Of a stretch of 64,000 bases of DNA, positions 34,222 through 44,330 are shown one piece after another. The translations under genes and the position numbers were made by a program. The DNA is from an uncultured Oscillospiraceae bacterium (GTDB lineage: Bacteria; Bacillota; Clostridia; Oscillospirales; Ruminococcaceae), in NCBI GenBank assembly GCA_934438055.1, contig CAKSAY010000002.1, positions 1-64,000 on the forward strand, written 5' to 3'. Positions within the stretch are counted from its first letter, which is position 1. Each line of letters opens with the position of its first letter. The notes beneath the pieces are model-generated. The model made no database searches and was not told the origin of the DNA. It worked only from the letters and a program-made list of their open reading frames with translations.

Positions 34222-35871
34222 TTATTCTAACGAAATAATAAAGTAATAAACAGGCTGTCCTCCATGAATCAAATTAATTTCAATATGATCGCCATATTTA
34301 CTCTTTATCATTTCATAAAGCGCCTCAGCCATTTCAGGGGCTACATCCTTGCCATATAAAATGGTCGCGAATTGATGATTGCTGTGATATAACCGTTTAA
34401 AAAGACGATAAGCGACCTTAACAATGTCTTTCTCCACAACGGCAATCTTCTTATTTTCAATGCCCAAAATTTCATTTTTGCGAATTCTTTTTCCATCCAG
34501 TTCAGAATCCCGTGCCGCGAAAGTCACCAATCCGGTGGTCACCTTTTCAAAGGCTTTTGTCATGCAAAGACAATTCTCCGCAGCGTCCAGAGAAGGGTCA
34601 AACGCGAGCATAGCGGAAATCCCCTCCGGAATAGAAGTCGTCTGCAAAACAAAAGTCTCTCTGTCTGCCAGACGAATCACCTGTTCAGCCGCCAAAATAA
34701 TGTTTTTATTATTGGGCAGCACAAAGATTGTTTTTGCAGGAATAGATTGAACCGCCCGGAGAATATCTTCCGTGCTCGGATTCATCGTCTGCCCGCCGCT
34801 GACAACTCTATCAACACCCAATTCATCAAAGAGGTTTACAATTCCCTCGCCGTTTCCAACTGCCACAAACCCATAAAAGTTTGCCGGATCCACCGGCTGA
34901 TAACTGTCATCCTTTTCGCTCTGTGTTGCCGCCCGCTTCTTGTCCTGATGTTGAATGCGCATATTATCAATTTTCATATTCATTAAATAGCCATATTTGA
35001 GTGCTTCCTCAAAGGCGTTACCCGGATGATCGGTGTGCAGATGAACTTTAATAATGTCATCGTCTTCAACGACCACGACACTGTCGCCAATAGACTCCAA
35101 ATAAGCGCGCAGAGCTAAAGAATCCTTAGAGGTATTTTCTCTGCAAATCAAAAACTCAGTGCAATAGGGAAAAACAATCTCCCCCTCATAAGAAGCAGCA
35201 GGAGAACGAAGCTTTTTCTCCTCTTTCTCCTTTTTAGCAACGGGTTCCTTTCCCTCAAAAACAGTCTGCATCCCCTCAAAAACAAAAGCCAAACCTCTTC
35301 CTCCGGCATCAACAACACCGGCCTCTTTCAAAACCGGAAGCATGGTCGGCGTACGCTCCACCGTCTGCATAGCTTCCTCAACAACCTGTGCAAAAAATGA
35401 CGGAAGATCCTGCGTTGAATCTGCAATCTCCGTAGCTTTGTTCGCAGCCATTCTGGCAACTGTGAGCATGGTGCCCTCTGTGGGCTTCATCACCGCTTTA
35501 TATGCAGCGCTGACTCCCTCCTCAAGCGCTTGTGCCAGAGTTTCAGAAGATGCACAAGAATGTCCTTTCAAACCTTTTGAAATTCCCCGAAACAGAAGAG
35601 ATAAAATAACGCCGGAGTTGCCCCGCGCCCCACGAAGCATAGCAGACGCCGCTTCATGCGACACCTGTTCCACCGTTAACTCTCCATCAAGACGCAAAAG
35701 TTGCTCGGCAGCGGCAAGCGCCGTCATCGACATATTGGTTCCCGTATCTCCATCAGGAACCGGAAAAACGTTGAGTTCATCTACCTGATTTTTATGATTT
35801 GCCATATGATGCGCACCGGAAATAATGGCGTTGCGCAATGTTTTACCGTCTAACAATCTGATTTCCCCCAT
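34222..35871 (-). CDS. fakA: Fatty acid kinase catalytic subunit, DAK2 domain (FakA / YloV)
   Basis: 549 residues. The N-terminal DAK2 nucleotide-binding domain carries NVFPVPDGDTGTNM and GARGNSGVILS; the C-terminal part is the FakA-type domain (LPNNKNIILAAEQ). It phosphorylates fatty acids delivered by a FakB carrier, which is not in this window. Between yloU and recG, the standard Firmicutes order; its start abuts the end of the yloU stop. Confidence 0.92.
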   Translation of the reverse strand: MGEIRLLDGKTLRNAIISGAHHMANHKNQVDELNVFPVPDGDTGTNMSMTALAAAEQLLRLDGELTVEQVSHEAASAMLRGARGNSGVILSLLFRGISKGLKGHSCASSETLAQALEEGVSAAYKAVMKPTEGTMLTVARMAANKATEIADSTQDLPSFFAQVVEEAMQTVERTPTMLPVLKEAGVVDAGGRGLAFVFEGMQTVFEGKEPVAKKEKEEKKLRSPAASYEGEIVFPYCTEFLICRENTSKDSLALRAYLESIGDSVVVVEDDDIIKVHLHTDHPGNAFEEALKYGYLMNMKIDNMRIQHQDKKRAATQSEKDDSYQPVDPANFYGFVAVGNGEGIVNLFDELGVDRVVSGGQTMNPSTEDILRAVQSIPAKTIFVLPNNKNIILAAEQVIRLADRETFVLQTTSIPEGISAMLAFDPSLDAAENCLCMTKAFEKVTTGLVTFAARDSELDGKRIRKNEILGIENKKIAVVEKDIVKVAYRLFKRLYHSNHQFATILYGKDVAPEMAEALYEMIKSKYGDHIEINLIHGGQPVYYFIISLE

Positions 35872-36222
35872 CTAGCATTTAATACCATCAATAAAAACGC
35901 TCACATGAGACACCTGCTCACCTGTTGCCTCTTCTAAAGTGAAGCGCACTTTGTTCGTAATACTTTTCACTATCTCGGTTAGATTCATGCCATAGATTGC
36001 AAAAATATGAAGTTCTACTGAAAGAAGTTTTTTTGCATATTGAATGCGAATACCTCGATTCGCACCCTTGCTTCTAACAACAGCAGACGGATGTAAAAAG
36101 CTGCTTCTCTTATTTGAAATTCCAGCTACTCCAAAGCAGGAACACACAGTAGTAGCCACCAAATCCGTTAGATAGTCCTTTGTAATAACAATAGAGCCTA
36201 AGTGGTTATCCAAATGAATCAT
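35872..36222 (-). CDS. yloU: Asp23/Gls24-family protein (YloU-like)
   Basis: 116 residues from the ATG at 36222 (MIHLDNHLG), which has AAAGGAGAGG upstream; the much longer frame before it is hydrophobic but has no ribosome binding site. Shows the Asp23 pattern GSIVITKDYLTDLVATT and VKSITNKVRFTLEEATG. Such proteins are linked with envelope homeostasis and fatty acid metabolism. First gene of the operon with fakA and recG. Confidence 0.88.
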   Translation of the reverse strand: MIHLDNHLGSIVITKDYLTDLVATTVCSCFGVAGISNKRSSFLHPSAVVRSKGANRGIRIQYAKKLLSVELHIFAIYGMNLTEIVKSITNKVRFTLEEATGEQVSHVSVFIDGIKC

Positions 36223-37012
36223 AGGCCTCTCCTTTCTTAATCGGAAATAAAACGATACTACAAGCATTAAAAAAATAAACTCAAAAACATAGCCTATTTG
36301 AACGAATCCATCAAGCATTCTTTGAAAAAACGTCGAATGCAGCCAAAAGAAACATAAGACAACAAAGAACACCCGAAATAAAACCTTCAAGATTTGTCTA
36401 ATAATCATTTTCAGTGCGCAGACAATCGTTTGAATCAATCGCCCAAAAGGCAAAAAATCAGTGACAATAGACTAAACCGCCATCAAACTATTTCAAATTG
36501 AAATAACGTCACTGTCATCACGACAAACCTCGCAGTTAAAAGCTACGTTTCCAAAACATACGAACTGCTGCAAAGCAAAAAGCGACATAGATCATGTCTA
36601 TCCCTTAAAATCCCGACATGTACTATTTTATGCATACATATAGAAACTGATTGAATAAAAACATATTGCGCTAAAACATTTTGTATAAAGACATTCCTAC
36701 AATTTCACATAGTAAAAGTCTACATCAACAAATGCATTACCTTGAACCTTGCGCCTAAGGTATAATAGCATTATAAAGAAGCTATGATTAAATCATAACT
36801 CATAACAAAGGCAAATACGCCAATCTCCATGCAAGCACAGATAATAGCAGCATTCTTTCTTTTAATGCAAAAGCAGCATATTGCGACAAAAAACAAAAAA
36901 TCCTGCTCTATGCTGCTGCACACGTCTAACAGAACATCCTCCGGCGCAACTTATATACTATGATCGCTATTATAGCATACCTATTCTTGACTTTCAATAA
37001 ATAATTTCAGAA
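36223..37012. other. Intergenic region, 790 bp
   Basis: No supported gene on either strand. The first part includes the unexplained hydrophobic reading frame upstream of yloU (to 36453). At 36738-36766 there is a dyad overlapping a TATAAT box (see separate entry). The rest is AT-rich spacer. Confidence 0.5.
36738..36766 (+). promoter_or_regulatory. Promoter-like site with a dyad between its boxes (MerR-type appearance)
   Basis: ACCTT at 36739-36743 and AAGGT at 36757-36761 flank the spacer, immediately followed by TATAAT (36761-36766). Dyads inside a long spacer are typical of MerR-regulated promoters, but no gene follows on this strand, so it may be a relic. Confidence 0.3.
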
Positions 37013-38518
37013 TTACCACTGATCAATGTTATAAAAACAGTCAGATGCAGACGGCACGATATTGCAGTTTAGATCCTGATTTTTTACAATGATAGCGTCA
37101 CGATAGCAAATGGGTACAAACGGCATTGCATCAACAAATGCAGTCACAAAATCGTCATAATTATCTTGAGAGACCAAAAGCTGTGAATAAGCGTTGTTTA
37201 ATGCAGGGCTTTGAAACAAACCGGGGCTGGCAGCGCCCGTAAAAAAGGGAGATAAATCCATATTAGGATTGAGCAGAATCTCTCCAACATACATTTGATA
37301 GTTTCCCGAAGCAATTCTGGAAGAATAGGCTTTATCATCCACCTGCACGATATTCACCTTAATTCCACATAATTTGAGCATGTCAACAATCTCATTGGCA
37401 ACCAACAACTTATAAGAACTGCTGGAGGGAACCATTAATTCGATTGTCACTATCTGACCATTTAATCTCCTCATGCCAAACTGATCTTTGTCTGTCAATC
37501 CGGCTTGATCGAGCAGCGCATTTGCCTTTTCCAAATCACTCTGATAAGAATTCTGCAAATCTTCATCATGAATACCCGGATAATAGGGCATCTGCACTGA
37601 GCGTCCGTTGCCGGTTAAAGCCCGTTCAACAATCTCATCTCTGTCAAGAGCCGCAGATATCGCCTGCCTAACATTTGCATTGGCCGTAACACCCGTATTC
37701 CCGTTAAGACCAATATACATAAGCTGCGGCATAGGACAAGGCATGGTGATAGCTCCCGTGCCACCCATAGTGTCCTCGGAACTTCCACGATAACACAAGC
37801 TCACCTTCCCCGTCTTGAGGCTATATTCTGTGGTTTCAAGGCTAGGCATCACAGCAAGCGTAATCACATCATAGCGCGGATTTCCTCCCCCAATATGTGC
37901 GATATTATATCGAAGCCGGTAATCATTTGAAGACATATCCAAAACATAACGTCCTGAACCAATGGCAGAATACGTTCCATCCGCAGATTTTTCCTTAACA
38001 ATAGGAACATCTAAACAATAAGAAAAAAGAGAATCGGGAGATTTAAGCGAAATAATCACATCCATTCCCTTTGCGCTAACCTCTGCAATGTTGGAAAGAC
38101 GCGCCGCATAATATCCACCTGCACGAGCTGCATTCAGAGAATAAACAACATCTTTGGCCGTTAACGGAGAACCGTCTGAAAAAACGATATTATTTTTTAA
38201 TGTAATTCTAACCGTTGTACCATTATTTTCAATATTCTGCGCAATCACATAGTCCAGACCATAATCAGGGTTTATTTTAACCAAACCATCATAAAGAAGC
38301 GGCATGAGGGTAAGATTTGTCATGCTCACCGCAGTATACGGATTCAGGCTATCGCTGTCAGTTAAAGGCAAAGCTAATCCCTGTTCCTCTGCGTTTTGTT
38401 CAAGAGCTTGCGTAGGCTCCGCCTGTGTCGGCGTCTGATCTTGAACATCCACACTGCAAGCTGTCAAAAGGACGCAAAGAAAAATAGATAAGAAGCAAAA
38501 AAAACCTCTCTTAACCAT
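37013..38518 (-). CDS. Peptide ABC transporter substrate-binding lipoprotein (SBP family 5)
   Basis: 501 residues. A signal peptide with lipobox LLTAC (the Cys would be lipidated) and a family 5 oligopeptide-binding domain (SDGSPLTAKDVVYSLN, NVRQAISAALDRDEIV, GNYQMYVGEI). The ATG at 38518 has GAGGAGG upstream. No permease or ATPase genes are adjacent, so its transporter must be encoded elsewhere. Confidence 0.88.
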   Translation of the reverse strand: MVKRGFFCFLSIFLCVLLTACSVDVQDQTPTQAEPTQALEQNAEEQGLALPLTDSDSLNPYTAVSMTNLTLMPLLYDGLVKINPDYGLDYVIAQNIENNGTTVRITLKNNIVFSDGSPLTAKDVVYSLNAARAGGYYAARLSNIAEVSAKGMDVIISLKSPDSLFSYCLDVPIVKEKSADGTYSAIGSGRYVLDMSSNDYRLRYNIAHIGGGNPRYDVITLAVMPSLETTEYSLKTGKVSLCYRGSSEDTMGGTGAITMPCPMPQLMYIGLNGNTGVTANANVRQAISAALDRDEIVERALTGNGRSVQMPYYPGIHDEDLQNSYQSDLEKANALLDQAGLTDKDQFGMRRLNGQIVTIELMVPSSSSYKLLVANEIVDMLKLCGIKVNIVQVDDKAYSSRIASGNYQMYVGEILLNPNMDLSPFFTGAASPGLFQSPALNNAYSQLLVSQDNYDDFVTAFVDAMPFVPICYRDAIIVKNQDLNCNIVPSASDCFYNIDQW

Positions 38519-39096
38519 AACCAACCTCCTCTGTATCATTCATCTAAAATATCTGCGCTATAAATCGCCAATCTGTAGTTTATTTTTGTTACTTATTCCC
38601 TCAATTTAATGATATATCTCAATAAAAGTCTCAACTGCTGATGTTGTAATAGCAGCCATGCCGGTTGCAATAATCGACTTAAAATAATATGCACGAAATA
38701 CAATAAAGCGATGAATAATTAAACTATGATACTCTTTTAAATCTACTACCCAAGTAACAAAAATAGCGATAAAACTGCCGCTTCTAAATCGTATATAAAA
38801 AGTAAAAATAAACATTGATGATTCCGATTATTATGCCAAAAACAGCACCACGAATATACCTTTTTATAATAAATTACATTAAAGCACATTATAGACCAGC
38901 AAATAATCTTCATTTTTGCGTTGCGTGTTTTGTATGCATTTTTTAAGATTTTTCTAATATGCCATTTATAACCTTGTGCGATTTCCCTCTTAAAACAAAA
39001 AAGAAAACTTTCACAATCCACAAATGAAATTTTCCCAAAAATTCTATCCAACTGTTTGATTAGAATGCCAATTAACTCAAAGCTTTCAAATAGGCA
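38519..39096 (-). other. Gene-poor region with a possible decayed membrane protein gene
   Basis: On the minus strand two frames contain hydrophobic stretches (one ends RGAVFGIIIGIINVYF near 38.8 kb, another continues as FIAIFVTWVVDLKEYHS to 38606). Together they might be a frameshifted small membrane protein. No ribosome binding site supports either frame. Confidence 0.3.
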
Positions 39097-39123
39097 AATG
39101 CGGGGGTATAAAGCTCCCCCGCA
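39097..39123 (-). terminator. GC-rich hairpin after spoVS
   Basis: A 9-bp stem (ATGCGGGGG at 39097-39105, partner at 39115-39123), immediately past the spoVS stop. The tail is only moderately T-rich. Confidence 0.65.
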
Positions 39124-39133
39124 TCATAATAAA

Positions 39134-39394
39134 CTAACTAGTCTGAACAATGAAGCGAATAGCCGTGCGATCTGCTTCATGAATTTGCACATTCACAAAA
39201 GACGGAACACAAATCAAATCTATGCCGCTTGGAGCCAAATAACCTCGTGCAATTGCAATCGCTTTCACAGCCTGATTAGTTGCTCCGGCACCAACAGCCT
39301 GCACCTCTACCTCTTGTTCATCACGAAGCACGCCGGCAATTGCACCGGCAACCATGTTGGGAACAGAATGGGAAGACACCTTTAATATTTGCAT
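39134..39394 (-). CDS. spoVS: Stage V sporulation protein S
   Basis: 86 residues, exactly the usual SpoVS length, from the ATG at 39394 (MQILKVSSHSVPN) with TTAGGAGG upstream. The small Alba-like fold motif AGAIAGVLR and GAGATNQAVKA are present. Affects sporulation in Bacillus. Follows ymdB, the same order as in Bacillus. Confidence 0.95.
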   Translation of the reverse strand: MQILKVSSHSVPNMVAGAIAGVLRDEQEVEVQAVGAGATNQAVKAIAIARGYLAPSGIDLICVPSFVNVQIHEADRTAIRFIVQTS

Positions 39395-39478
39395 AATAAA
39401 CCTCCTAAGACTAAATCCAAGAAACATACATATTTTAAATGATTTTTATAATAAATGCAAGCAAAGATTTTTGCACGT

Positions 39479-40249
39479 CTAATCCACCATTTGTAATGCG
39501 GTAATTTCTTGGCAAACACCTGTCTTCGTTTCCAACTTTAAAAGAACCATCTGCATATGGCAAGGACCATCCTCTACGCGAAAACGGGTAGGTAGATGCG
39601 TAGTAACGCCCTGCACCACCGCTGAAGGACAAACGCCGAGAATAGAATCATAAGGACCTGTCATGCCAACATCGCTGATGAACCCTGTCTTTTCCTTTAA
39701 AATTCGCCCATCTGCCGTTTGCACGTGGGTGTGCGTCCCCAAAACCGCACTGACGCGTCCCGCCAAATAGTAGGCCATTGCTCCCTTTTCTCCCGTAGCC
39801 TCTGCATGGAAATCTACTAGAATATTCGGCGTATCTATCTGTTTGAGCACACAATCAGCTGCTTCAAAGGGGTCTCCATTCGGCGATAAATAAACCTGCC
39901 CTATGAGATTAACCACCGCAATCCGAACTGCTCCCATGTCATAAATGCAAAATCCCCTTCCATGAACGCCCTTTGGATAGTTCAATGGACGAATAATGTG
40001 CGGTTGTTCATCAAGATAGTCATAAATTTCCCTGCGGCGAAATGCATGATTTCCAAGCGTTAAAACATCCACGCCACTGTTAAACAAAAAATTGGCCGTT
40101 TTGGGAAGAAGTCCATTTCCCGCAGAAGCGTTTTCCCCATTGGCAACAACCAGTGAAATATCATATCTCGCTTTCAATTTAGGAAGCGTCCTGCGCACCA
40201 TATCGCAGCCGGGGGGGCCAACAATGTCTCCAATAAATAATATATTCAT
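39479..40249 (-). CDS. ymdB: YmdB-family metallophosphodiesterase
   Basis: 256 residues. The metal ligand motifs are visible in order: FIGDIVG, NGENASAGNG, LGNHAF, DFHAEATGEK and GTHTHVQTAD. YmdB hydrolyses cyclic nucleotides in Bacillus and influences biofilm and motility choices. The start overlaps the stop of the dehydrogenase gene (ATGA). Confidence 0.93.
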   Translation of the reverse strand: MNILFIGDIVGPPGCDMVRRTLPKLKARYDISLVVANGENASAGNGLLPKTANFLFNSGVDVLTLGNHAFRRREIYDYLDEQPHIIRPLNYPKGVHGRGFCIYDMGAVRIAVVNLIGQVYLSPNGDPFEAADCVLKQIDTPNILVDFHAEATGEKGAMAYYLAGRVSAVLGTHTHVQTADGRILKEKTGFISDVGMTGPYDSILGVCPSAVVQGVTTHLPTRFRVEDGPCHMQMVLLKLETKTGVCQEITALQMVD

Positions 40250-41220
40250 ATTGCATCTCCCAAAGCATTTACCACATGGATTGGTCTGCCGTCTAAAAAG
40301 GCCGCAATATTACCAATCACCTCCTGCAAAAGACGCTGTCTCGTCTCCCAAGCGCCCCATGCGGCGTGCGGCGTAACCACACAATTTTTTGCTCGCAGCA
40401 AAGGGCTGTCAGACGCAATGGGTTCCGTCTGCGCAACATCCGTTCCATAACCCGCAATTGAGCCCTCCTGCAAAGCGTTGCAAATGGCGGCTTCGTCAAC
40501 AATTCGGCCACGAGCAAGGTTGATTAACAAGGCGCCTTTTTTGCAATGCACAAGCGCCGACTCTGAAAACATTCCCCTTGTTTGCGCATTCAATGGGCAA
40601 TGAATCGAAATGATATCCGAATTTTTCAAAAGAGTGTTAAAATCAACAAAGCATAGATTTTGTTCCGTTTCTCCCGGCGTTCGCGTAAAAACAAGGCATT
40701 TCATACGAAAAGCTTTGGCAACGCGCGCCACTTCCCTGCCTGTTTTTCCAAATCCCACAATGCCAATGGTCTTGCCTGCAAGCGCATGAATGCCCTCAAG
40801 ATAAAAGCAAAAATCCTGCTGTTGCTGCCACTTCCCCGCTTTCACAAAGGCATCGTGTTCACTCACACGGTTGTAAAAATGCAGGATGTGCGCAAAAGCC
40901 ATCTGTGCAACGGCATGGGTGGAATAATCGGGAACATTCGTCACAACAATTCCCTTTTTCGCCAAATAATCCAAGTCCTCAATCACGTCCGTTCCAGTGG
41001 AAAACAGACCAACATATCGCAATTCATTGCAGGCATCCACCATCTCATTGGTAATCCGGGTTTTGTTTACCAAAACAATTTCTGCACCACGGCACCGTAA
41101 AGCCACCTCGTCCGGCATCGTGTGTGGGTAAATCTCCACCGTTCCAAAACGAAACAAGCCAGACAACGACAAATCATTGTGCAATGACATTGTTCTTCCG
41201 TCGAGGACTACAATCTTCAT
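40246..41220 (-). CDS. D-isomer specific 2-hydroxyacid dehydrogenase
   Basis: 324 residues. The NAD-binding motif is VGFGKTGREVAR; the catalytic Arg is in NLARGRIVDE; the family Glu and His lie further on in the TEPIASDSPL to PHAAWGAWE stretch. The substrate cannot be told from sequence; hydroxypyruvate or glycerate types are the nearest in style. The ATG follows the gltX stop directly and its GGAGGCGG site lies inside gltX. Confidence 0.85.
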   Translation of the reverse strand: MKIVVLDGRTMSLHNDLSLSGLFRFGTVEIYPHTMPDEVALRCRGAEIVLVNKTRITNEMVDACNELRYVGLFSTGTDVIEDLDYLAKKGIVVTNVPDYSTHAVAQMAFAHILHFYNRVSEHDAFVKAGKWQQQQDFCFYLEGIHALAGKTIGIVGFGKTGREVARVAKAFRMKCLVFTRTPGETEQNLCFVDFNTLLKNSDIISIHCPLNAQTRGMFSESALVHCKKGALLINLARGRIVDEAAICNALQEGSIAGYGTDVAQTEPIASDSPLLRAKNCVVTPHAAWGAWETRQRLLQEVIGNIAAFLDGRPIHVVNALGDAI

Positions 41221-42684
41221 CTATTCCGCCTCCGAAGAAAGCTTATCAACCCCCGCTTTTAGACGGCGGAGAGATTCATCTTTTCCCAACAAAATACAAA
41301 GCTCAATGCCGCCTCCGGGCGTGAACTGCTTGCCCGAGAGCGCAACGCGAATCGGCCAAAGCACCTGTCCGTTCTTAACGCCCAACTTTTCAATCAAAGC
41401 AAACAGCGCATCATGAACACTCTCAAACGTCCAATCGTTTAGTTGCTCCAAAACCAAAACTGCCTCTTTGAGCGCAACCAGAGAATTTTCCTGATTGGTC
41501 TTCATCTTTTTATGGCAATACAACGCCGAATCATATACAGGAAGTTGATCGATAAAATCAACCTGTTCAGGAATATCCGTAAAAATCTCCGTTCTCGGCT
41601 TGAGCATATCGGCAAGATAGAGCAAGTCAATATCCTCTCTTTTGCAGACACTGCGAATATAAGGCGTTGATGCCTGAATAAATGCATCTGTTGACATTGC
41701 TCGAATATAAGCGCCGTTAATGGCTCGTAATTTTTGCGTATCAAAGATGGCAGGAGATTTTGAGATACCCGAAAGATCAAATTCCTCAATCAACTCAGGC
41801 ATTGAAAAAATTTCCTCCTCGCCTTTAGGGCTCCACCCAAGCAGGGCAATATAATTCACAACAGCCTGTGGCAGATAGCCCTTTGCGATTAAGTCCTCAA
41901 AAGAAGCGTCTCCATTTCGCTTAGAAAGCTTCTCTGTTGAAGTCTTCATCACCGGGCTGCAGTGAATATACACAGGCTTATCCCAACCGAATGCCTCATA
42001 CAAAAGGTTATACTTCGGTGTAGAGGAAAGATATTCGCTTCCCCGAACAACGTGAGAGATCTGCATAAGATGGTCGTCTACAACATTAGCAAAATTATAA
42101 GTAGGCATACCATCCGACTTGATGAGAATCTGATCGTCAAGCTCTGCATTATCAAATGAGATCTCTCCAAACACCTCATCCACAAAGCTTGTCTTTCCCT
42201 CTTTAGGCATCTTCTGCCGAATCACATAAGGGATACCGGCGTCAAGCTTTTTCTGAATCTCCTCCTCAGAAAGATTCCTGCAGTGTCCATCATATTTTGG
42301 CGGAATGTTAGAGGCCTTTTGCACCCGCTTTAATTCTTCCAATCTATCTTTATCGCAAAAGCAGTAATATGCATGACCGCTTTTAACAAGCTGCAAAGCA
42401 TAGTCTTTAAACAACCCCATTCGCTCGCTCTGAATATACGGGCCGTAATCTCCACCCACATCCGGACCTTCATCCCAGCAAAGCCCCGCCTGGCGCAGTG
42501 TTTGATAAATTGTGTCCACCGCACCCTCAACATATCGCTCTCTGTCGGTATCCTCAATTCTCAAAATAAAATCCCCTCCATGCTTTTTCGCAATCAAAAA
42601 AGCATATAAAGCTGTACGAAGATTTCCAACATGCATATAGCCGGTTGGAGAGGGCGCAAAACGAGTACGAACCTTTTTAATCAT
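41221..42684 (-). CDS. gltX: Glutamyl-tRNA synthetase
   Basis: 487 residues. The class I signatures are APSPTGYMHVGNLR (the HIGH region, here HVGN) and EKLSKRNG (the KMSKS loop). Charges tRNA-Glu and in many Clostridia also tRNA-Gln. First gene of gltX-dehydrogenase-ymdB-spoVS, all nearly overlapping. Confidence 0.95.
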   Translation of the reverse strand: MIKKVRTRFAPSPTGYMHVGNLRTALYAFLIAKKHGGDFILRIEDTDRERYVEGAVDTIYQTLRQAGLCWDEGPDVGGDYGPYIQSERMGLFKDYALQLVKSGHAYYCFCDKDRLEELKRVQKASNIPPKYDGHCRNLSEEEIQKKLDAGIPYVIRQKMPKEGKTSFVDEVFGEISFDNAELDDQILIKSDGMPTYNFANVVDDHLMQISHVVRGSEYLSSTPKYNLLYEAFGWDKPVYIHCSPVMKTSTEKLSKRNGDASFEDLIAKGYLPQAVVNYIALLGWSPKGEEEIFSMPELIEEFDLSGISKSPAIFDTQKLRAINGAYIRAMSTDAFIQASTPYIRSVCKREDIDLLYLADMLKPRTEIFTDIPEQVDFIDQLPVYDSALYCHKKMKTNQENSLVALKEAVLVLEQLNDWTFESVHDALFALIEKLGVKNGQVLWPIRVALSGKQFTPGGGIELCILLGKDESLRRLKAGVDKLSSEAE

Positions 42685-42827
42685 TCAATCATCCATCCCT
42701 TATCTTTATTTAAGAAAAAATACTATTGCATTTATACTACAGTCAGAAACAACAAATGTCAAGTCCATTCTAAAGTCTTACAAGCAAGCACATAGAACAA
42801 ATAGCACTTTCTAAACAATCACAGAAG

Positions 42828-44249
42828 CTAAGCATGTGAATCGGCGTTTTTGTTTTTGAGAATCAAAACAACAAAGAGCAAAATGGCCGCAAACAACAGC
42901 AAAACCGCTAACATGCCATAAACCCAATGAAGTCCATAAATAAAAACATCATCCCGTCCAGCCACATAATCAGAGACGCGGTAGCCAATCCTCGCGCTCA
43001 TGCGATTGTAAAGCAACGTTGTGGAAAAGGTGACGCCGGCAGTCATCCCCACATTCCTCATCAAGGCGCCTAAGCTGCCCGCAAAGCCATAATGCTCCTG
43101 CGCAACGCTTGACATCAGCAAGGTGTTGTTCAAAGGCTGAACTGCCGCATTCCCAATAGCAGCCACAAATAGAATAACAATAATCATCCATATCGGAGTG
43201 GTTGTGTTCAATAGCAGCGCCATTGCTGTGCCCACTGTAAAAAGCAAAAAACAGCATGGAAGCAAATGCCGATAACCCCATCTGTCACAGAGTGCGCCGC
43301 TCAAAGGTCCGACCACTGCCATTGTTAAAGGGCTGACGGTGAGTAAAAATCCGGCCAATAAAGTCGAAAATTTCATCGCATCCTGCAAATAAAACGGAAG
43401 AATAATATTCACACTGCCAATGCAAATAAAGCCGATAAACATGCTCACCAAATTAACTGTAAATGCGGCATTCTTAAAGACAGAAAGCTCAACCAAAGGA
43501 TTGTCCGATTTTTTCTCCACCCAAACAAAAAGCACCAACAGTGCCACACCAACGAGAATGAGAATTACCAAAAAAACATTCCTTTGGTTCTGCAACAAAG
43601 TCAATGGGCAGAAAATGAAAAGGATGGAAAGAAGCATGAGCACGCTGCCGGGTAAGTCTAATGCTTGCCGTTCCACACTGCTGCGATTTGGGAGGGTTTT
43701 AAGCCCCAAAAGAAACGCTGCCACACCAATTGGAATGTTGATGAGAAAAATGGTTTGCCAATTAAACAGTGAAATAATCACTCCGCCCGCTGTCGGTCCT
43801 ATCATCGTTCCCAACGCGACCGACGCGCTAATTCCCCCCAACGCTCTGCCGCGCTCCTCCTTAGGAAACGCTTCAGAAATGATTCCCTGATTGGTGGCAA
43901 GCGCTGCAGAACCACCGATTCCCTGAACCACGCGGGAAATAATCAAAAAGCTCAAATTAGACGATAGGCTACTCAACAGAGAACCCAAAGAAAATAATAA
44001 GACACCCATTTGAAAAAAACGCGCCTTGCCAAACATGTCGCCTAACTTTCCAAACAGCAACACAGTTGCGCTCACCACTATGAGATAGCTTGTAACCACC
44101 CATTCAACTCCACTCATCGTGGTATGTAAATCGCTCGCCATGGTGGGCAGAGCGACATTGACAATGCTTCCATCAAGCGTCACCATAAAAGTAATGATCA
44201 GCACCGTGACGAGCACGCTGAATCTTTTTCTCTTATTCGTCAAAAACAT
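42828..44249 (-). CDS. MFS drug exporter, DHA2 family (14 membrane segments)
   Basis: 473 residues. TM1 contains the FMVTLDGSIVNVALPTM motif typical of EmrB/QacA drug:proton antiporters, followed by GKLGDMFGKARFF (motif A) and GGIGASAALATNQG-like motif C (GIGGSAALATNQG). Hydrophobicity suggests 14 segments. Probably exports toxic compounds; substrate unknown. No local regulator gene. Confidence 0.85.
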   Translation of the reverse strand: MFLTNKRKRFSVLVTVLIITFMVTLDGSIVNVALPTMASDLHTTMSGVEWVVTSYLIVVSATVLLFGKLGDMFGKARFFQMGVLLFSLGSLLSSLSSNLSFLIISRVVQGIGGSAALATNQGIISEAFPKEERGRALGGISASVALGTMIGPTAGGVIISLFNWQTIFLINIPIGVAAFLLGLKTLPNRSSVERQALDLPGSVLMLLSILFIFCPLTLLQNQRNVFLVILILVGVALLVLFVWVEKKSDNPLVELSVFKNAAFTVNLVSMFIGFICIGSVNIILPFYLQDAMKFSTLLAGFLLTVSPLTMAVVGPLSGALCDRWGYRHLLPCCFLLFTVGTAMALLLNTTTPIWMIIVILFVAAIGNAAVQPLNNTLLMSSVAQEHYGFAGSLGALMRNVGMTAGVTFSTTLLYNRMSARIGYRVSDYVAGRDDVFIYGLHWVYGMLAVLLLFAAILLFVVLILKNKNADSHA

Positions 44250-44330
44250 CCCTTCTTTGCAGGTATTCTAAATAATATAGTACCATGAACATTTTGGATT
44301 TGCAAGAAAAAAGGATGGCGTGTTTAAACG

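Noticed and set aside
35872..36453. 193-codon version of the Asp23-family gene with N-terminal membrane helices
   Set aside because: The strong AAAGGAGAGG site and family length support the ATG at 36222; the upstream part lacks a start signal.
38746..39051. 101-codon minus-strand ORF
   Set aside because: Cys/Trp-rich composition, no ribosome binding site; the hydrophobic sense appears to lie in another, broken frame.
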